A stretch of DNA of 64,000 nucleotides, taken from contig OY829657.1 in assembly GCA_963691815.1 (NCBI GenBank), positions 10,194,551 to 10,258,550 on the forward strand, read 5' to 3'. Position 1 is the stretch's first letter, and each line of letters starts with the position of its first letter. This stretch comes from Echiichthys vipera. Lineage: Eukaryota > Chordata > Actinopteri > Perciformes > Trachinidae. A program made the position numbers and the translations under genes. Positions 57,201 to 64,000 of the stretch are shown piece after piece. The notes under the pieces are model-generated. The model was not told where the DNA came from and ran no database searches. It worked only from the letters and a program-made list of their open reading frames with translations.

Positions 57201-60105
57201 CTATAAAGGAACGTACTCATTAAATCTGCCGGTCTGGAAAAAAACAGCTAATAGAGTGATGATAGTAATAAAACAGTGATGAATGAGTAATGACATGGTG
57301 GTTACAGACAAAAACACCATTAAAACAGGCAGCAAACAGAAGAAATCCCGTTTCTTTTTAATGTCACTTTCACACATTGCCTGCATGTTATAATTGTAGA
57401 CAGTGGCATGACTTCCTTCACATATATGTTACTGTGTATTACGGTGCAGCAGTGCTCAGTAATATGGCCTTTGGCGTAGAAGTTTGAGAAGGGAATAAAA
57501 AGGCTACAGAGGCTGTTTTTAATTCTTGAAGTGCAACAATAGGCAACAGAGGGGGTTTACTTATGGTCTCCAGAGTCATGTTGTGACAAAAACACATCCC
57601 AGAGTGTGCTGATTTCCATTTTATTTGTTTATTTATGAATGATAAGGATTATTCGTGTGTTTTTTATGTTTTTCTTTCAGGTGTGTGGCGGAGAACCTCG
57701 GCGACGTGGCCTTTTTGAAACACACAACTCTTTTTGAAAATGTGGACGGTCAGTGATAATGTGCATTTCAGAGATCTCACTCCTGGTTATATAATGATAT
57801 CATTTCATGCTTTAAATAATGCATGATGAGGTTATTTGGGGCCAGCAGAGAGAGCGAGAGAGAGAGAGTGCTAGTCCATGCGAAGACACAGGATGTCAGT
57901 GTTTCACAATGTTTCTCTTAAGAGTCTTTTCCAGTGAGTTGGAATCCAAAATACAAAAACACCTTTTATACGGTACATGACTTGTGTGTGTTTGTGAGAA
58001 AAAGACAGAAAGACCGATAGAAAACATCTAAATTAAAGAAGAACATATATGAGTAACAGATATCAATAGAGACAGGAAGGGACAGACAGTGGTTCAGACA
58101 CGTTTGTCCAGCAAAAAATAAATAATAAAGTCCTCATTCTCTGTTTGCTGCATCTGCTCCTTCGCTTTGGGCAACATCCAAAATTAATGGTGATCATTAT
58201 CACAGTCACGCTACACAGACTATGCTGGTACAGCCGAGAAGGAGCAGTAGGACGCCAGCTCGCCAAACACTGTAGCTGTTTAACGAAGCTTGCTTTCTCA
58301 TATGGTTCAGATATGTCCGGACGGAGTCAGACCAATTAACGGAGGCCGAGAAAACACAGGAGGTCTGTGCTGATGTCTAGGGAGAGAGAAGGTAGCTTGA
58401 AGGAGGTCTATCTTTTGCCTCAAATTATTTGCTAAATCATGGTTTGTGTGCTTTTTAAATTCCTAAGTGGCCGAGCAAATCTCTCAAAATGAATTAGTCA
58501 TAAAAAATATAAAGTCAACACTCACATCAGAAGCAGTTTTAATAATCTGTAGCCAGCTAATATAAGCTTAATTCTAAACTCTGCTGCTTTAAGGATGAGA
58601 TCTCTGTAAACTTGATGGCTAGTACATATAATGCTAAAAAGCTAAAAGAACCTAAAGAGACACATCACTGCCAAAAATACAATCTCACCAACTGAGTTTG
58701 GCAAACATAACACTAGCTTACGTAAGTTAAGCTTGAGCATGACAGAGCAACTAATGTAGGCCTAAACTCTGATATTGTAGCATCCTTGTTCCCACACAGT
58801 GGATGCGTCTGTCTTGAAAATATATTTGTCTTACTATAACCCCACAAAATAATACAGTTTGCTACTAACATGCCATTTTTGGAAAGGTTGCTTCTGAAGG
58901 TAGTAGTTAGCCAGGTGTACTAATGTTTGCAGCTTATGTAAAAACGCTTTGTAATCCATCTAATTCACTTTTTTCTTACACTTTTGGTTTCGGAGAGGCC
59001 CTCAAAACTCTTGAGCTCATAATAAAGCCCCATGCACAATGTTTGGCAAGTGGATGAATCTAAAAAACTTCTTCTCTAAAACTTGACAAGCCTGCCAACA
59101 TCAGGGGACACGGTTTAGAACAGCTGGTTAATTGGGCATTGATGGAATATTGTGTAATTTCTTCGTTTAAAAAAAACGCACTTTATTTTTTTTATTTTAC
59201 ACGATAATTCTGCTTCCTTGAGTGGGGGCTCTTTCATTCAAAATCTGACCCCGTCGTCTGCTGCCCAGGGAAGAACCAGGAGTCCTGGGCCCTGGATCTG
59301 GAGCTGGAGGACCTGAAGCTGCTGTGCCCTGATGGAACCGAGGCGGGTCTGGATGAGTTTGAGCGATGCCACCTGGCAGCCGTCCCCACTAATGCTGTTG
59401 TGGTTCGCACGGAGGATAAGTGTCGTGTCTGGAAGTACCTGGAACGTTTACAGGTGGGTGTGGACAGAGATTGCATCAGCTGCGTGTGTGTGTGTGTGTA
59501 TTATTCTGCAGATATGTGTGTTTATGTCTGCCTCATATCTCTGTGGAGTCTGTGTTATTGATCAGCATGTCTCAGAGCGCAGGTATCTGTTAAACCGTCA
59601 TCCTTCTTCCTTATTGAGTGTGTGGGAGACGCCAGGATGACTGATACGTCCTGTGCTGTTCCCCTGGCTACACAAACACGCACACAAACCCAAAGAAACA
59701 CACACACGTACACAGAGCATGACAACACACACCCATGCTTGCTCTCATGCATTAAGTCCTGTCACACACTTTCTCTCTCCTGCAGAATGCGTTTGGCAAT
59801 GCCACTGAGGGCTTCCGCCTGTTCAGCTCAGCAGGCTACGGCGAATCCAATCTGCTCTTCAATGATGCCACCCACCACCTGCAGAGGGTTCTGGGTAGCT
59901 ACACCTCTTGGCTGGGCACCACTTACACCACCATGCTGAAAGCCTTTGAGTGCGAGGGTAAGAATGATTGTGGGTTTTTTTGTGTGTTAATGTGGATTTG
60001 CTGTTGAATTGAGTGGCTTAGGTGTGTGTTCTCCTTTGTGTTTGTCTGTTTATCCACTGCAGTTGTCCTCATTATTGCACTTTCCCTCCAACAGGCTTCT
60101 GTTGA
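54255..60105 (+). CDS. otomp: Otolith matrix protein-like single-lobe transferrin, about 374 aa
   Basis: Exons: 54255-54342, 54563-54699, 55079-55181, 55392-55577, 56934-57108, 57681-57748, 59269-59453, 59786-59957 and 60095-60105; phases agree and give 374 residues ending AFECEGFC. The protein has a signal peptide (MEHLERRPVAFLLLLPLLSV) and one transferrin lobe with paired Cys: SWCVLSDAEEQKCLDLAG, YYVVAMARHS, VGWTVPIGYLVN, GYSCVPGVKD, NLCEACIGDEN, LGDVAFLKHTTLFENVDG and ESWALDLELEDLKLLCPDG. N-glycosylation sequons are present (NAT, NGT, NTS, NAT). One lobe plus melanotransferrin-like sequence fits fish otolith matrix protein, secreted into inner-ear endolymph for otolith growth; melanotransferrin would have two lobes. 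The usual iron ligands are mostly replaced (Phe85, Glu225, Asn294), so iron binding is doubtful. An alternative last exon at 60259-60326 would give a hydrophobic tail. Confidence 0.85.
55788..55816. repeat. (TG)n followed by poly-G
   Basis: A short TG run abutting about 16 Gs, in otomp intron 4. A potential structured G-tract. Confidence 0.9.
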
Positions 60106-60442
60106 TGGAGCAGGAGGAAGACATCCAGCGCATCAACTTCCACCCCATCCCTTTGTCTCCGTCCTCCTGTTCTGCCTTCCCTCGCTGCCATCTGTGTCCG
60201 TCTGACACTTGCCATCCTTCATCTTCTTTGCTTTTGCTTCTCTTGTGTTTGTTTTCAGGCTGCATTTCACCACCTATTCTCTGTGATTATGTCCTTCTCC
60301 TCCTCCAAAGTAGTGCGTCACTCTAGTATGCCGGCTGGCAGGGTAGGACATTGCTGAGAGGGGCTAATCAGAAAAACTTCAGAAAACGTCCCCAAAATTG
60401 AGCTTTAGGTTTAAAAAGGGCACAGAAGAAATGGTGGCAAAC

Positions 60443-60458
60443 AATAAAATAGAATAAA
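60443..60458 (+). terminator. otomp: otomp polyadenylation signals
   Basis: Two AATAAA hexamers (60443-60448 and 60453-60458) about 340 bases after the proposed stop and about 120 bases after the alternative one. Confidence 0.6.
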
Positions 60459-60779
60459 ATGCAGGTTAATAAGAGTTGTAGTTCTTGTTATGGGCAGCCA
60501 GTGTCTTTCCTTTTTTAAAAGCATTATAAAAAGAGGGTTTTCATTAAGATTTTAGTGGAAATATCCCGTACACATGAAACATCTTCCCCAATATTGATTG
60601 ATACATACAAAAAAAGTCCTGATAAAAGTTCCTACCCTGTATGTTTGTCAGGAAATTGTGTTCTTTTTGTTGCATTAGCATCAGTATCACCTATACACCC
60701 CCATCCTCCTCCCACAGGGTCTGTCTCTGGCACTGAACAACTGGGTGCTATTAACTTTGAGCTTAGACGTCTCAGTTAC

Positions 60780-60782
<3 letters not shown>

Positions 60783-60843
<61 letters not shown>

Positions 60844-60846
60844 TGT

Positions 60847-60879
<33 letters not shown>

Positions 60880-60880
60880 C
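60783..60880. repeat. (TG)n microsatellite, interrupted
   Basis: TG array with CTGTGTGTCTG interruptions. Confidence 0.96.
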
Positions 60881-60963
60881 AAGTATAGACTTTTTCCCAC
60901 AGACATTATTACCCTAATTGGCAGTCTGGCATATCATACTGTTTGTGTGCAAGTGAAGAAGTG

Positions 60964-61080
<117 letters not shown>

Positions 61081-64000
61081 ATTTGTCTGTATGTTTATGT
61101 GCCTATGTGTAAGTGTGTTGACAGGATTGCTGCTTTCCCATGGCTTGTATAGCTTAGGACTTTGGATCCCCGCTTTCTCACGTCTGGTATGGTGGACCGG
61201 GCTTTGCCAGCTTGCTGTGTATTGTTACACTATACAGTTATACAAAAAACAGGATTAGAGCTTGGGCTGCCTCCAGTAACCCCTGAGTGTTTAGAGCTTT
61301 GATCATTTTCTCATCTGTTACAGCATTTGCATCAATCCCAAACTCCCAAAATGTGTTCTCCAATACCTATTTTGTCTGTCCTGCTTCAACACGATCCGTG
61401 GACGTCTGCTGCGTTTTTCTTATATTTTCAATACTGGTAATAATAGCGAGAGAAAATGATAGAAGTTACTATAAAAAGGGATACCCAAGGCTGGTGTTAC
61501 AAGCAGATATTAGTCAGTGCAGTGTGTAATACGTAATATCAGAGAATCCTCACAAACAAGAGTATTACTGTGCTGTGAAGAAATAGTGATTGTCAAAAAA
61601 ATCCTTTTGTTTTTTCTGACATGTTTAAGGAAGTATAATTAAAGAATCACAGTTAAATCACCAGCGTGTTTAAAGCCTCACTTGACCTACAGAATCATGT
61701 ACTGTAAAATGTATAACGGACTGTAATTCTGGGCTTAAGTTACCGTCTTTATCTTTATTATGACTTTCACGTTCTGCACCACAGAGCACGGCAATAAACT
61801 GATAAACGGGATGAAGTTCTCCTGGTCAAACTGTGCTTTTGACCTCATTGTACTGGAGGAAATCCAACCAGCTAGAACTAATACAACAGATACAAATACA
61901 GGAATGTCTTTACAATCTTACCGAGGCTACGGCAGGTTTTTTGCCTTCTTTTTTTTTTCTTTTTTAATACATTTAAAAAAGAAAAAAGTCACATTTTATC
62001 ACCTCATGTGTTACATTTTGGCTCTTGATGGCAAACAACCTCCCAAGTGTGAATATGCATGACGAAAGACGCCAAAGATCTTTTGTGAAGGTTATAAAGG
62101 CATATCTGTTGTACTAATTCAACTTTGGTTTGTACCATTGGTGCTGTTTCTACTGTTGTCCGACAGGCTTCAAACGATGTAAATACGGTTCACAGCCTTT
62201 TTTTTTTTTTCAACCAATTAAATGAATGATGATAAAGAAAATAATCCTCTCTAGTACTTTCTAGCAGACTTCTAATTATCCTAAAACTGCTCCATGATAT
62301 CTGTGTGGAAATGAATTATGCTTGATATCATCTCTCTTTGGTCCATCTCACACTCCCTTCTTGGTCTTTTACTCAGAAATAGGCTGTTTGCTCCCTCTCG
62401 GTAGTTTTGCGGGAAGAAAGGAGAGAACAAGGGGAGGAATTAGGACGTGGAGAAAAAAGGGAGGTCACACACACACAAAGACCTGCATACAGATACTCAG
62501 GTACTCACTCGGGTGAAGCGAAGCACCTCCCAGGTAGACAGGTGAATCAGGGACACAAAATCATCAAAGGTGCTCCCCACATAGAGACAGACCTCTACTC
62601 AGCTCAGTATGCACCAAATGCCCCTACTGGCACGGCTTCACCTCATTTACAGCATTAATCCTTTAGAGGAAACTGTGTCTGTGACGGAGGAGTACCATTT
62701 AGCAGCGAGCAGATACTGTAGACTCAACTGCATTGCAGCAGAGTGCTGCAATCGCTCACTCTGTTTTCGCTGTAATGCACAAATAAAAACAACTTATGCG
62801 GCCTCAAAATACCCCTCTCAAACTTGAGGCGTGGGTGGTAGAAATTAACTATTTATTTATTCATTTTGCAACAGCCTGAAAACAGATAACTGAAGTGAAA
62901 AATGATAGAGAGATTAAAAAAAACATTTCAGTGGTACAGGGGTACACTTGACCTTCCCCATATTGACAGTAATAATAACCTAATATACAAAATATGAATC
63001 AGTCATATAAAAATGCAAATAATACAAACAAATAGTAAATAAAAATATACTTTGATTTACTTTCATTTTATACCATACTCTTCTACTGCACTGAAATTGA
63101 AGGGGAATATTTTACTTTTTATTTCTGTATCTGACAACTGTGTATTGACATTTTACAGAACATATGGCTATCCTATGAAATATGATGCACTGGTTTAGAT
63201 TAAACTACCAGTAACAGTAGTTGGCATCTTTTGACCAGCTACAACATTTCAATCTGTGGTGGAAACCTTTACTCAAGCACTGTATTACAATTAGCAGTAA
63301 CACAATTTTAGGTTAATTGAGGTACAACTTTATGCTTCTTCACTTGTACTACTCCTACTCTGGACTACTATACCTTTTATATTTATGTGACATTAGTAAT
63401 GTTTTACTTTAGCAGATTTTTCATATAATCAACTTGCAAAACATGACTAATTAAGGACCCAGTAGTATATTAAGTTAAAATTGGCTCCACATTGAAACAA
63501 TACCCACTAAAAAATACTGCTTACAATTGGTGGCATCACTGATAATAATCTACTAATATAGTAAAAGTTTTCATATTGCTACTTTTACTATGGCAAAGGA
63601 TACTGAACCAGTGGTGTAGTGGAGGGTATACGCAGATTTACGTACCTCTTATTCTGGCAGTTTACAGTCTACCCACCAATCAGCCAAGAAGACATTGGAA
63701 TATATTGAGTATACCGTAGTATCTTTTTTTTTCAATATAATTATCAAAAGTTGTGTTATTGTGATATTTTTGCATGACACAGTAATAAATAAAAGATCTA
63801 GGTTCACCCACTTACTTCTTGGTTACATACTCATCCACCTAGCAGTACCTCCAGCTCATGAACTACCACTACACCACTGATCTGAACACTTGTTTTACCG
63901 CTGACTCAAACAGTCCAATATACTTTATAATGTATTGTAACACTCTGAAAGGAGCATACTGAGCACATTAATACAGTTTGCTGCAAATACTTGATCATTA
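61081..64000. other. Gene-free A/T-rich DNA at the right edge
   Basis: No exon with believable splice sites or family similarity was found on either strand. It contains poly-T runs (about 61950, 62195) and a short CA stretch (62468). Nothing else can be supported. Confidence 0.55.

Noticed and set aside
61760..62062. 100-codon frame that might be a second transferrin lobe or downstream exon
   Set aside because: No Cys pattern or transferrin motif, no usable splice sites, and it follows two polyadenylation signals.

Overview
The window is vertebrate nuclear DNA, almost certainly from a ray-finned (probably spiny-rayed teleost) fish. The evidence is interrupted genes with consensus GT-AG introns, long (CA/TG)n arrays, fish-type dispersed repeats, and otolith matrix protein, a fish gene. 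I found six protein-coding genes by chaining exons in phase against remembered vertebrate family sequences. Most raw open frames here are low complexity or antisense.

Layout, left to right. (1) ssbp4, + strand, 13 exons between 2032 and 9299, with its 5' third outside the window and a 3' UTR of about 3 kb. (2) An ANKRD34-family ankyrin gene, - strand, 19250 to 13730, with four coding exons and convergent to ssbp4. (3) ell, + strand, 12 exons from 22469 to 30391. (4) d2hgdh, + strand, from a promoter near 33.4 kb to a stop at 39336. (5) An activin receptor type-1 gene (ALK2 class, probably acvr1l/alk8), - strand, from a promoter near 50.4 kb to a stop at 42314, convergent to d2hgdh. (6) A one-lobe transferrin-family gene, most likely otolith matrix protein (otomp), + strand, 54255 to about 60105. 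From about 60.5 to 64 kb I see no gene.

The genes do not form an operon-like system. Their functions are transcription cofactor (ssbp4), elongation factor (ell), mitochondrial 2-hydroxyglutarate oxidation (d2hgdh), BMP/activin signalling (acvr1l), biomineral matrix (otomp) and an ankyrin protein of unclear role. The SSBP4-ELL neighbourhood resembles human 19p13.11. An ANKRD34 gene beside an SSBP gene recalls the SSBP2/ANKRD34B region of human chromosome 5, which suggests an ancient paralogous block.

The most interesting items are a transferrin lobe whose iron and anion ligands are largely replaced, an ANKRD34 gene split by three introns, CRE motifs in three promoters, tandem splice donors in ssbp4, alternative starts in d2hgdh, alternative last exons in otomp, and several structured transposon relics. 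These relics include long foldback elements, a pair of related TIR elements, a hAT remnant and an A/T-rich tandem array that flips orientation. I did not find a convincing new biological system. All identities come from reading the sequence, and no database search was run.
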